A DNA stretch of 6,448 nt from Rhodoferax sp. (GCA_021737905.1 JAIPDA010000142.1:1-6448); one strand, 5' to 3'; counted from the first letter of the stretch, positions 1-6,295 are shown. Notes: generated by a model from the sequence alone, not told the origin. Made by a program: numbers and translations.

Positions 1-1
1 T

Positions 2-967
2 GCGCTGGGCTTGGCCGGCATGGCGCTGGCGGCCACCGGGATGCTGTTCACGCTGTCAGCTGGAGTGTTAATTGGCGCGGCGCAGGCCGGCACCACTTAC
101 GCCGTCATTTACGGGGTGATCGGGCGCAATATTTCGGCCGAAAAACGCTCCTGGGCCATGGGTGTGGCGGCGGCGGCCGGCTCTTTCGGGCAGTTTTTGA
201 TGGTGCCGACCGAAGGCTTTTTGATCAGCAGCCTGGGCTGGAAAGAGGCCTTGCTGGTGCTGAGCGCTGCGGTGCTGCTGATCGTACCGCTGGCTTTTGG
301 CCTGCGCGAAAAAACCTCAGCGGGCGCTGCGCCCGTCAAGCGTGAGCAAACCATTGTTCAGGCCCTGGCAGAGGCTTTCAAGTACCCCAGCTTTCAGCTG
401 CTGATGGCGGGTTATTTTGTATGCGGCTTTCAGGTGGTTTTCATTGGCGTGCACATGCCCAGCTACCTCAAAGACAAAAGCCTGCCGCCCGAAGTGGCCA
501 GTTACGCGCTGGCGCTGATCGGCCTGTTCAATGTGTTCGGCACTTACGCGGCCGGCGCTTTGGGCCAGCGCATGCCCAAAAAGAACATATTGGCGGGCAT
601 TTACTTTGCCCGGGCGCTGGTAATTGCGATTTTTATCTCTGTGCCGCTTTCTCCTTTAAGCGTGTACATCTTTTCGGCCGTCATGGGCACGCTGTGGCTG
701 TCCACCGTGCCGCCCACCAATGCGGCGGTGGCGCAGATTTTCGGCATCCAGCATTTGTCGATGCTGGGCGGCTTTATCTTTTTCAGCCACCAGATCGGCT
801 CTTTCTTGGGCGTCTGGCTGGGCGGCTATTTGTATGACCGAACGGGCAGCTACGACATCGTGTGGTACTTGTCGATTGCCTTGGGGATTTTTGCCGGACT
901 GGTGAACCTGCCGGTGCGCGAAACCCCGATTGTCCGCACGCCGGCACCCGCTGGTGCAGGCACTTGA
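2..967 (+). CDS. MFS transporter, N-terminus outside the window (partial)
   Basis: This inner-membrane protein is the C-terminal 321 residues of a Major Facilitator Superfamily permease. The frame is already open at base 2 and has no stop upstream, so the true start lies before the window. MFS proteins usually have about 400 residues and 12 helices, so roughly the first 80-100 residues are missing. Visible are hydrophobic helices at about residues 1-30, 50-78 and 82-101, a charged cytoplasmic loop at about 102-128 between the two six-helix halves, and six more helices to about residue 303. The loop GRNISAEKRSWAMG (41-54) and the glycine-rich helix after it resemble monocarboxylate/oxalate-formate-like MFS carriers. 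The substrate cannot be read from sequence. The tail (about 304-321) is Pro/Ala-rich and probably disordered. The stop is followed after 4 nt by the small membrane peptide gene, suggesting co-transcription. Confidence 0.9.
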   Translation, partial: ALGLAGMALAATGMLFTLSAGVLIGAAQAGTTYAVIYGVIGRNISAEKRSWAMGVAAAAGSFGQFLMVPTEGFLISSLGWKEALLVLSAAVLLIVPLAFGLREKTSAGAAPVKREQTIVQALAEAFKYPSFQLLMAGYFVCGFQVVFIGVHMPSYLKDKSLPPEVASYALALIGLFNVFGTYAAGALGQRMPKKNILAGIYFARALVIAIFISVPLSPLSVYIFSAVMGTLWLSTVPPTNAAVAQIFGIQHLSMLGGFIFFSHQIGSFLGVWLGGYLYDRTGSYDIVWYLSIALGIFAGLVNLPVRETPIVRTPAPAGAGT

Positions 968-971
968 AGCC

Positions 972-1088
972 ATGCGCAAAGTAGCTATCTGGACCCTGGC
1001 CATTGCTGCACCACTGGCAGTGTTTGCGCTGTACACGCAGCCAGCCTTTCTGGTGATGATGGCCGACCAGCTCTGGGCCTGTTTCTGA
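972..1088 (+). CDS. 38-residue single-helix membrane peptide
   Basis: This short reading frame fills the gap between the transporter and the methyltransferase exactly. It begins with ATG 4 nt after the transporter stop, and its TGA overlaps the methyltransferase ATG as ATGA (1086-1090). The product starts with basic MRK, has one hydrophobic segment at about residues 4-21 (ending AVFALY), and ends in a short amphipathic tail, QPAFLVMMADQLWACF. A likely orientation is a small inner-membrane protein with the tail in the periplasm. It has no lipobox, and I see no clear signal-peptidase site. The tight spacing and stop/start overlap imply translational coupling and suggest a real gene. The ribosome-binding site is weak (GAAG only 2 nt before ATG), consistent with coupling to the upstream gene. 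I do not recognise a named family, so function is unknown. It could also be non-coding spacer. Confidence 0.6.
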   Translation: MRKVAIWTLAIAAPLAVFALYTQPAFLVMMADQLWACF

Positions 1089-1663
1089 TGACCCCTGCCA
1101 CCTTGCATGGCGACGAGCCGGCTTCTGCCTGGGTGCGCCGCTGGAGCCACTTGGCACCGGCCGGTGGCAGTGTGCTGGACGTGGCCTGCGGGCGCGGCCG
1201 CCATACCCGCTGGTTTCATTCTCTGGGCCACCGCGTCACGGCGCTGGACCGTTCGGCCGAAGCCATTGCGGCCATAGGACTGCCCGCAGAGCGCTTTCAA
1301 ACGGTGCTGGCCGACATCGAAGGCGGTCCCTGGCCTTTGGACGGCCGCCAGTTTGACGCGGTTGTGGTTACCAACTACCTGTGGCGCCCCCTGCTGCCAA
1401 CGCTGCTGGCCAGTCTGGCGCCAGGCGGCGTGCTCATTTACGAAACCTTTGCCGCCGGCAACGAAACCGTGGGCAAACCGTCGCGGCCGGATTTTCTGCT
1501 GCAGCCCGGTGAGCTGCTGCAGCTTTGCCAGTCACTGCGCACCGTGGCCTATGAAGATGGTTTTGAAACAGCTTTGGCGGGAACAACAGCGCGCTTTGTC
1601 CAGCGCATTGCTGCTGTGCGCGAACTGCCTGCCGCCCTGCCCGCTCAACATCGGCTTGCCTGA
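1088..1663 (+). CDS. Class I SAM-dependent methyltransferase
   Basis: This is a 191-residue cytoplasmic methyltransferase with a Rossmann-like fold. Motif I is VLDVACGRGRH (29-39), the glycine-rich S-adenosylmethionine loop. The acidic end of strand 2 is TALD (51-54), where D54 would contact the ribose hydroxyls. ADIEGGPWPL (76-85) fits the next cofactor-contacting loop, and FDAVVVTNYLWRPLL (89-103) plus LAPGGVLIYETFA (110-122) are the strand 4 and strand 5 segments. The PGG turn and the late RPDFLLQPGELL (133-144) recall TehB/type 11-12 small-molecule methyltransferases. The acceptor is unknown. The start is the ATG that overlaps the small peptide stop by one base. There is no good Shine-Dalgarno sequence, so translation is probably coupled to the upstream frame. 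Length is normal for a compact class I enzyme. The C-terminal 20 residues or so are Ala/Pro-rich and low in information. Confidence 0.87.
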   Translation: MTPATLHGDEPASAWVRRWSHLAPAGGSVLDVACGRGRHTRWFHSLGHRVTALDRSAEAIAAIGLPAERFQTVLADIEGGPWPLDGRQFDAVVVTNYLWRPLLPTLLASLAPGGVLIYETFAAGNETVGKPSRPDFLLQPGELLQLCQSLRTVAYEDGFETALAGTTARFVQRIAAVRELPAALPAQHRLA

Positions 1664-1675
1664 GTTGGCGGCAGG
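1628..1675 (+). terminator. Inverted repeat at the methyltransferase/dapA boundary, possible weak terminator
   Basis: CCTGCCGCC (1628-1636) and GGCGGCAGG (1667-1675) form a perfect 9-bp GC-rich stem around a 30-nt loop, followed by a pyrimidine-rich GCTTTGCCTT. The left arm lies inside the last codons of the methyltransferase. The loop is long and the T-run poor, so this is at best an inefficient intrinsic terminator or an mRNA-end stabiliser. Confidence 0.3.
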
Positions 1676-1698
1676 GCTTTGCCTTGTCGCTGTCTGAG

Positions 1699-1704
1699 TA
1701 GAAT
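1699..1704 (+). promoter_or_regulatory. Candidate -10 box of a dapA promoter
   Basis: TAGAAT matches the sigma70 -10 consensus at five of six positions and sits in the only gap (1664-1767) before dapA. The predicted RNA start near 1711 would leave a leader of about 57 nt. The -35 side is weak: TTGCCT at 1679-1684 fits four of six positions but is only 14 bp away. This is plausible but not well supported. Confidence 0.35.
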
Positions 1705-1767
1705 GCCCCCTGGAACATGCCGCTTGTCGCGGCGCCAACCCGCCTGCAAGGTCAAGGTCCTTTTCAC

Positions 1768-2661
1768 ATGAAACAAATCACCGGCAGCATCGTTGCCCTG
1801 GCCACCCCGCTGCATGAAGACGGCAGTGTTGACTATCCCACTTTGCGCAAGCTGGTGGACTGGCACATCACGGAAGGTACCGACTGCATCGGCGTGGTGG
1901 GTACCACCGGCGAGTCGCCGACGGTCAATGTCGAAGAACATTGCGAAATCATCCGCGTGGCGGTGGAGCAAGCACGCAGCCACGGCAGCAAAGCGGTGCC
2001 CATCATGGCCGGCTGCGGCGCGAACTCAACGGCTGAGGCCATTGAACTGACCAAATTTGCCAAAAAAGTAGGCGCCGACTGCCAATTGCAGGTGGTCCCT
2101 TACTACAACAAGCCAACGCAAGAAGGTCAGTACCAGCACTTCAAGACAATCGCCGAAGCTGTCGACTTGCCCATGGTTCTCTACAACGTGCCCGGCCGCA
2201 GCGTGGCAGACATGCTGCACCCGACCGTGATGCGCCTGAGCCAGGTGCCCGGTATCGTCGGTATCAAAGAAGCCACGGGCAATATTGAGCGTGCGCAGTG
2301 GCTGATCAAGGAAACGCCGGCAGACTTTGCGGTTTATTCCGGCGACGACGGCACCGCCGTGGCGCTGATGCTGTGTGGTGGTCAGGGCAATGTGAGTGTG
2401 ACTGCCAACATCGCACCGCGCTTGATGCACGAGCTGTGCGTGGCGGCCGTGGCGGGTGACGCTCAGCGCGCCATGCAGATTCAGCTGAAGCTGCTGCCTT
2501 TGCACAAAAATTTGTTCATTGAAGCCAACCCGATACCGGTGAAATGGGCCATGGCCCGTATGAAACTTTGCGGTCCAACCCTGCGCCTGCCCATGACGCA
2601 GCTCGAGCCTGCCAATGAAGCCACTGTCGAAAACGCCTTGCGCGTTTGCGGCCTGATCTGA
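1768..2661 (+). CDS. dapA: 4-hydroxy-tetrahydrodipicolinate synthase
   Basis: DapA condenses pyruvate with L-aspartate semialdehyde, the first committed step towards diaminopimelate (peptidoglycan) and lysine, in the cytoplasm. The 297-residue product is a full-length (beta/alpha)8 barrel, against 292 in E. coli. Diagnostic signatures are GTTGES (45-50), PYYNKPTQEG (111-120), YNVPGR (139-144) with the catalytic tyrosine Y139 and R144, and GIKEATGN (165-172), where K167 is the Schiff-base lysine. SGDDGTA (191-197) and NPIPVKWA (254-261) are also conserved. I chose ATG 1768, giving MKQITGSIVALATP, because it matches the family N-terminus and has AAGG (1754-1757) 10 nt upstream. An in-frame ATG at 1717 would add 17 residues not seen in the family. 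The gene leads a probable operon with bamC 15 nt downstream. Regulation was not visible beyond a weak -10 box. Confidence 0.97.
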   Translation: MKQITGSIVALATPLHEDGSVDYPTLRKLVDWHITEGTDCIGVVGTTGESPTVNVEEHCEIIRVAVEQARSHGSKAVPIMAGCGANSTAEAIELTKFAKKVGADCQLQVVPYYNKPTQEGQYQHFKTIAEAVDLPMVLYNVPGRSVADMLHPTVMRLSQVPGIVGIKEATGNIERAQWLIKETPADFAVYSGDDGTAVALMLCGGQGNVSVTANIAPRLMHELCVAAVAGDAQRAMQIQLKLLPLHKNLFIEANPIPVKWAMARMKLCGPTLRLPMTQLEPANEATVENALRVCGLI

Positions 2662-2664
2662 ACT

Positions 2665-2670
2665 GAAGGA
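2665..2670 (+). promoter_or_regulatory. Ribosome-binding site that favours the TTG start of bamC
   Basis: GAAGGA is a good Shine-Dalgarno match. It lies 6 nt before TTG 2677, an ideal distance, but 18 nt before the in-frame ATG 2689. This favours TTG, although a weaker GAAGA at 2679-2683 could serve ATG 2689. Confidence 0.6.
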
Positions 2671-2676
2671 CATAAA

Positions 2677-3816
2677 TTGAAGATTCACATGAACCCGAGT
2701 ATCCGCATGATCCCCTCAGGTCTAACTCTAGGGCTGCTCTTGTCGAGCATGTTGCTCAGTGGCTGCTCCACCATCAACGACACCCTGGTGGGTGAAAAAA
2801 TCGACTACAAATCAGCCGCCAAAAAAGGCCCGTCGCTGGATGTACCGCCGGACCTGAGCCAACTCACACGTGACAACCGCTACGCCGTGCCTGGGGTGGC
2901 CGTGACGGCCAACACCTTCCAAAGCGACAAGGCCAGCCGTGCCGGTCAGGTCGGCATCGCTGCCAGCAGCGTGGGCGATGTGCGCATTGAGCGCTCGGGC
3001 AACCAGCGTTGGCTGGTGGTCAACCGCCCGGCGGACAAGCTCTGGGAGCCGGTGCGCGAGTTCTGGAAAACCAGCGGCTTTCAACTGGCCATCGATCAGC
3101 AAGACCTGGGCATCATTGAAACCGACTTTGCTGAAAATCGCGCCAAACTGCCGCAAGACTTCATCCGCAACACTTTGGGCCGCGTGCTTGAAAACCTTTA
3201 CTCCACCGGTGAGCGCGACAAATTCCGCACCCGCCTGGAGCGCACGGCCAGCGGTGGCACCGAAATCTTCATCAGCCACCGCGGCATGATCGAAGTGGTC
3301 ACCAACTCCAGCAGCACCAGCACGTCCACTGTCTGGCAACCCAGACCGGCAGACCCGGAGCTGGAGGCCGAGTTTTTGCGCCGCTTGATGGTCCAGCTGG
3401 GCGTGTCGCCAGATCAATCCAAAGCACTGATCGCAGTGGATGCAGCGCGTCAGACTTCGCGTATCGAAACCGTGAACAACCAGCAAGTTCTGCTGGTCGA
3501 CGACGGCTTTGACCGTGCCTGGCGACGAGTCGGACTGGGCCTTGACCGCACCGGCTTTACGGTGGAAGACCGTGACCGCAGCAAGGGGCTCTACTTTGTG
3601 CGCTATGTAGCGCCTTTGTTAGACAATCAATCCAGCGGCTTCTTTGGCAACCTGTTCAGCAGCAAAGCTGCCACTCCTGCTCCCCTGAAGTACCAGATCG
3701 TCTTGACTGCCAAGGGGGATATGACCTCCGTGACGGTGCTCAATGCAGACGGCAAACCCGACACCACCGGCAATGCCCAGCGCATTTTCAAAGTGCTTGC
3801 CGACGATCTGAAATAA
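2677..3816 (+). CDS. bamC: Outer membrane protein assembly factor BamC (NlpB/DapX) lipoprotein
   Basis: BamC is an accessory lipoprotein of the BAM complex, which folds beta-barrel proteins into the outer membrane. The 379-residue product begins with a lipoprotein signal peptide ending in lipobox LSGC, so Cys30 would be lipidated. The +2 residue is Ser, compatible with outer-membrane sorting. The following segment, GEKIDYKSA (39-47) and LDVPPDL (54-60), is the conserved unstructured BamC region that contacts BamD. Two helix-grip domains follow, at about residues 110-245 and 265-379. The second carries KGLYFVRY (303-310), as in enteric BamC. It is somewhat longer than E. coli BamC (344 residues). 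The upstream neighbour dapA is the classic partner, which is why the gene was once called dapX. I chose TTG 2677 on ribosome-binding-site spacing. ATG 2689 and ATG 2707 also leave workable signal peptides. Confidence 0.92.
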   Translation: MKIHMNPSIRMIPSGLTLGLLLSSMLLSGCSTINDTLVGEKIDYKSAAKKGPSLDVPPDLSQLTRDNRYAVPGVAVTANTFQSDKASRAGQVGIAASSVGDVRIERSGNQRWLVVNRPADKLWEPVREFWKTSGFQLAIDQQDLGIIETDFAENRAKLPQDFIRNTLGRVLENLYSTGERDKFRTRLERTASGGTEIFISHRGMIEVVTNSSSTSTSTVWQPRPADPELEAEFLRRLMVQLGVSPDQSKALIAVDAARQTSRIETVNNQQVLLVDDGFDRAWRRVGLGLDRTGFTVEDRDRSKGLYFVRYVAPLLDNQSSGFFGNLFSSKAATPAPLKYQIVLTAKGDMTSVTVLNADGKPDTTGNAQRIFKVLADDLK

Positions 3817-3837
3817 ACACCTCAACTTTCTGCACGG

Positions 3838-4623
3838 GTGCTGCGGTTTAAAAACCTGGGCAGTGGCAGCACGGGCAATGCCACGCTGGTGCAAGCCCAC
3901 GGCATCCGGCGTGTGCAAGTGCTGATCGATTGCGGCTTGGGGCACAAGCTACTGTCCGAGCGCCTGCAGCAGGCCGGACTGGACGAGCAGTCACTCGACG
4001 CCATCTTCATCACCCACGAGCACGCCGACCACATTGGTTGCGCCAAGCAGTTCGCCTTGCGCCACCGCGTGCCGGTATGGATGAGCCGGGGCACATACGC
4101 GGCCCTGGGCAGCCCGGATTTTGATGGCTTGCTGCGTCTGGCCACAGACGGCCAGACCATTGATCTCGGCGAACTTGCACTGACCCCTTTCACGGTGCCC
4201 CACGATGCCCGTGAACCCCTGCAACTGAGTTGCACTGACGGCCAGTTCAAACTCGGCGTGCTGACTGATTTGGGCCACGCCAGCGACCATGTGCTGAGCC
4301 ACCTGTCCGGCTGCCATTCCCTGCTGCTGGAATGCAATCACGATACCGGTTTGCTGGCCCAATCGACTTACCCCGCATTCCTAAAAAACCGGATAGCCGG
4401 GCCCTATGGTCATCTTTCAAACGAGGCAGCCGCACAAATTGGACACGCCCTTGCTCACCCTGGTCTGGTCCAGGTGGTGGCTGCGCATCTGAGCGTACAA
4501 AACAACCGCCCGGAGCTGGCGCTCAGTGCATTGGCAGGCGTTGGTGCCCATGTTCACGCAAGACCGCAGCTGTCGGTCGCCAGCCCGCAAAGCGGTACAA
4601 GCTGGCTGGACGTTAGGGCTTAA
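3838..4623 (+). CDS. Metallo-beta-lactamase-fold hydrolase, WalJ/YycJ-like
   Basis: This 261-residue cytoplasmic metallo-hydrolase resembles the WalJ (YycJ) branch of the fold, whose members are proposed nucleases/phosphodiesterases. Visible metal ligands are THEHADHIG (59-67; H60, H62, D64, H65), H122 in VPHDA, and D144 in TDLGH. Other family signatures are the N-terminal LGSGSTGNATLV (7-18), LLECNHD (163-169), GHLSN (191-195) and AAHLSVQNN (215-223). The family's metal-site residues all appear present, so the enzyme is probably active. The start is GTG 3838, because the conserved LGSGSTGN begins seven residues later and there is no other in-frame start after the bamC stop. No Shine-Dalgarno is visible. 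The frame is the same as bamC, with a TAA and 21 nt between, so reinitiation from bamC is plausible. The gene is the last of the dapA operon and ends just before a strong terminator. The substrate cannot be read from sequence. Confidence 0.9.
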   Translation: MLRFKNLGSGSTGNATLVQAHGIRRVQVLIDCGLGHKLLSERLQQAGLDEQSLDAIFITHEHADHIGCAKQFALRHRVPVWMSRGTYAALGSPDFDGLLRLATDGQTIDLGELALTPFTVPHDAREPLQLSCTDGQFKLGVLTDLGHASDHVLSHLSGCHSLLLECNHDTGLLAQSTYPAFLKNRIAGPYGHLSNEAAAQIGHALAHPGLVQVVAAHLSVQNNRPELALSALAGVGAHVHARPQLSVASPQSGTSWLDVRA

Positions 4624-4638
4624 GTGGCTGCTGAGACG

Positions 4639-4667
4639 AAAAAAAGCCGCCCTGAGGCGGCTTTTTT
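4639..4667. terminator. Bidirectional intrinsic terminator between convergent genes
   Basis: GCCGCC (4646-4651), a CTGA loop and GGCGGC (4656-4661) form a tight GC hairpin flanked by seven A's on the left and six T's on the right. Read on either strand it is a hairpin plus U-run, so it can end both the dapA-bamC-hydrolase transcript and the minus-strand lipoprotein transcript. Outer GACG (4635-4638) and CGTC (4671-4674) could extend the stem. Confidence 0.93.
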
Positions 4668-4682
4668 ACTCGTCGCTAAGAA

Positions 4683-4898
4683 TTACTTCTTGGCGTCAGC
4701 AGCTGGAGCAGCGGCTGGTGCAGCAGCTGGAGCAGCGGCTGGTGCAGCAGCAGGAGCGGCAGCGTCAGCAGCTGGTGCAGGTGCTGGAGCTGGTGCAGCA
4801 ACTGGAGCAGGTGCAGGTGCTGGAGCGGCTTCTTTCTTGCCGCAAGCAGCCAGGGTGAAAGCTGCGACGATAGCTGCCAAAACGAGTGACTTGTTCAT
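4683..4898 (-). CDS. Pro/Ala-repeat small lipoprotein
   Basis: This 71-residue protein begins MNKSLVLAAIVAAF and has a lipobox LAAC with Cys19 as the lipidation site, followed by GKKE. The +2 Gly suggests transport to the outer membrane. The mature part of about 53 residues is almost only Ala and Pro: first PAP-type repeats (about 26-42), then AAAP repeats (about 46-67), then a DAKK end. It is probably an extended periplasmic tether or spacer without a folded domain. Small Ala/Pro-rich lipoproteins of this style are, from memory, common in Comamonadaceae, but their role is unknown. The start is supported by AAGGA 8 nt upstream (plus-strand 4907-4911) and by the signal peptide. The opposite strand stays open through the repeats, but there it encodes only low-complexity sequence. 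The signal peptide, promoter, ribosome-binding site and terminator all support this strand. Confidence 0.85.
   Translation of the reverse strand: MNKSLVLAAIVAAFTLAACGKKEAAPAPAPAPVAAPAPAPAPAADAAAPAAAPAAAPAAAPAAAPAADAKK
4697..4826. repeat. Tandem and interspersed short repeats inside the lipoprotein gene
   Basis: A 24-nt unit occurs twice, back to back and identical, at 4697-4720 and 4721-4744, with a degenerate third copy from 4745. A 17-nt sequence, GGTGCAGGTGCTGGAGC, occurs exactly at 4774-4790 and again at 4810-4826. The units are multiples of three or sit between in-frame repeats, so copy change would alter protein length without a frameshift. Confidence 0.9.
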
Positions 4899-5004
4899 TT
4901 TTCAATTCCTTGATGAGTGTTTGAGAATGTGTTCAAAATGGCTAACCGAAAATAGTTAATCCATGTGTAAGGTGGGAAAGTTGTCTTCTCCAACCTAACT
5001 TCAA

Positions 5005-5033
5005 AGTATATCCGTATAAACCCATGCTTACAA
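5005..5033 (-). promoter_or_regulatory. Sigma70-type promoter of the lipoprotein gene
   Basis: On the minus strand, TTGTAA (plus positions 5028-5033) and TATACT (5005-5010) are separated by exactly 17 bp. They match the -35 and -10 consensus at four and five of six positions. Transcription would start near 4998, giving a leader of about 100 nt before the ATG at 4898. This lies in the 200-nt gap 4899-5098, which otherwise holds an A8 run (5068-5075) and no recognisable gene. Confidence 0.65.
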
Positions 5034-5098
5034 AGCCAGGCTTATTGGGATTTCACCAAAATAGTGCAAAAAAAAGACACTTCGAGGCGCCGTGCACT

Positions 5099-6283
5099 TC
5101 AGGGCTGGTCTTTTAGCTTCGCCGTGTGCAGCCAGCCCGCGTCCAACCAATCGGACAGCAAGTCTTTGGCATCGCGGCTGACCTTGCGCAACTGCGCCAC
5201 GCTCAGTGCACGCTGGTCCGCCAGTTGACGCATCAACAGGGCATCAGCGCCTTGGGCTCGGTAGCTCTCACCGTTGATAAAAATATGCTTGTCCTCATAC
5301 ATCATGCGGGTACGCGAATCAAGCGCCAGCGCTTGTGAACCGATGGGCGCAGCCTGTGACGCGCCGCCTTCAAACCAGACCGAAGGCTTGGGCTCGGTCA
5401 GGTACTCGCCCAAAGCGCAAGCCAGCGCCAAAGGGTCTTTCAGGGCCGCGGCCACTGAGGCACGGGCAAAGTCTGTCAGCGCTGGCGGCAAGGCAGCAGG
5501 GTTTGCGGTGGCCGGCTGACGTGGGTCTTTGTAAATTCTGGGCGTGGCCAGCGCTTGGCCCTCATCCGAGCAGTATTCAGCCAAGCGCTGCAATAAAGCA
5601 CCCGCTAGTTCAGCCTGGCCCGGCGCCCTGAAACCGATCGAGTAAGTCATGCAGGCTTCGGGTTTGCCGTCTGCACCCGCACAGTCTTGGGCCACGCCGT
5701 CATGCGCGTAGCGCGGCGGCAGGTACAGCATGTCACCGGCTTCGAGTACAAACTCTTCGGTGTAATCGAAGTTTTGCAATATCTTCAGGGGCACACCTTC
5801 TTGCAGCGTGAAATCGGTCTGCTTGCCGATGCGCCAGCGCCGCCGGCCGGAGGCTTGCAGCAGGAACACGTCGTAGCTGTCAAAGTGCGGACCCACACCG
5901 CCACCTGTACTGGCGTAGGAAATCATCAGGTCGTCCAGCCGCGCGTCGGGCACAAAACGAAACTGCTGCAGCAGCGCGTGGGCTCTTGCATCGTGCAAAT
6001 CAACACCCTGCACCAGCAAAGACCAGGCAGGCTTGCTCAGCGCAGGCAGGCTGCGGGGGGCAAACGGACCGGATTTCATGCGCCAGCCGCTGGCGCTCTG
6101 CATCACCAGGCGGGACTCCACACGCTCTTGTGCGGCCAGTGCAAACAGCTCGGGCCGGTTCAGGATAGGCTTGAAGCCCGCGATGGCCTGGCGCACCAGC
6201 AAGGGCTTTTTTTGCCAATGACGACGCATGAATTGCTGGGGCGAAAGACCGCCCAGCAGGGCCAGAGCTTGAGTTGTATCCAT
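5099..6283 (-). CDS. roxA: JmjC/cupin 2-oxoglutarate oxygenase, ribosomal protein L16 arginine hydroxylase family (RoxA/YcfD)
   Basis: RoxA enzymes are Fe(II)/2-oxoglutarate oxygenases. E. coli YcfD hydroxylates an arginine of ribosomal protein L16. The 394-residue product has the family N-terminal FMRRHWQKKPLLV (18-30), the iron-binding HFD (H133, D135) within GPHFDSYDVFLLQASGRRRW, and the distal histidine H194 in LPPRYAHDG. R147-R149 in the GRRRW run would include the 2-oxoglutarate contact. YSIGFRAP (215-222) closes the cupin domain. A helical and winged-helix C-terminal region (about 230-394) fits the family's dimer and substrate domains, and the length is near that of YcfD (373). The start ATG 6283 keeps the usual N-terminus. 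No Shine-Dalgarno is visible, and the start sits only 14 bp from the divergent FKBP gene. The exact substrate is inferred by family. Confidence 0.88.
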   Translation of the reverse strand: MDTTQALALLGGLSPQQFMRRHWQKKPLLVRQAIAGFKPILNRPELFALAAQERVESRLVMQSASGWRMKSGPFAPRSLPALSKPAWSLLVQGVDLHDARAHALLQQFRFVPDARLDDLMISYASTGGGVGPHFDSYDVFLLQASGRRRWRIGKQTDFTLQEGVPLKILQNFDYTEEFVLEAGDMLYLPPRYAHDGVAQDCAGADGKPEACMTYSIGFRAPGQAELAGALLQRLAEYCSDEGQALATPRIYKDPRQPATANPAALPPALTDFARASVAAALKDPLALACALGEYLTEPKPSVWFEGGASQAAPIGSQALALDSRTRMMYEDKHIFINGESYRAQGADALLMRQLADQRALSVAQLRKVSRDAKDLLSDWLDAGWLHTAKLKDQP

Positions 6284-6285
6284 GG

Positions 6286-6295
6286 GACAATTGTC
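6286..6295. promoter_or_regulatory. Perfect palindrome in the 14-bp divergent intergenic gap
   Basis: GACAATTGTC is a perfect 10-bp palindrome centred exactly midway between the two divergent ATG codons (6283 on minus, 6298 on plus). On either strand GACAAT would be a four-of-six -10 match placed so that RNA would start about at the A of each ATG, but no good -35 box was found. It may be a shared promoter core, an operator, or chance. Confidence 0.35.

Noticed and set aside
656..1300. Minus-strand open frame of 214 codons across the transporter end, small peptide and methyltransferase
   Set aside because: No recognisable domain, Arg/Gln/His-rich shadow composition, and it crosses three tightly packed plus-strand genes.
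1717..1767. 17-residue N-terminal extension of DapA
   Set aside because: The extension is not family-like and overlaps the leader. ATG 1768 matches the conserved DapA start and has an AAGG at suitable distance.
2026..2688. Long minus-strand open frame opposite dapA
   Set aside because: Shadow of a highly conserved gene. It has no motif and no initiation signal.
4624..4959. Plus-strand open frame of 111 codons encoding a Gly/Ala repeat protein across the lipoprotein gene
   Set aside because: It is the complement of GCN/CCN repeats, which stay open in several frames. It begins at GTG right after the hydrolase stop, runs through the strong terminator and has no ribosome-binding site, while the minus strand has signal peptide, RBS, promoter and terminator.
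5063..5098. AGTGCA/TGCACT inverted repeat and T8 run just after the roxA stop as an intrinsic terminator
   Set aside because: The 6-bp arms enclose 24 nt that include the T-run, so the run does not follow the stem. The sequence directly before the run forms only a weak four-pair helix. The T8 run may still help termination, but I cannot support a terminator.
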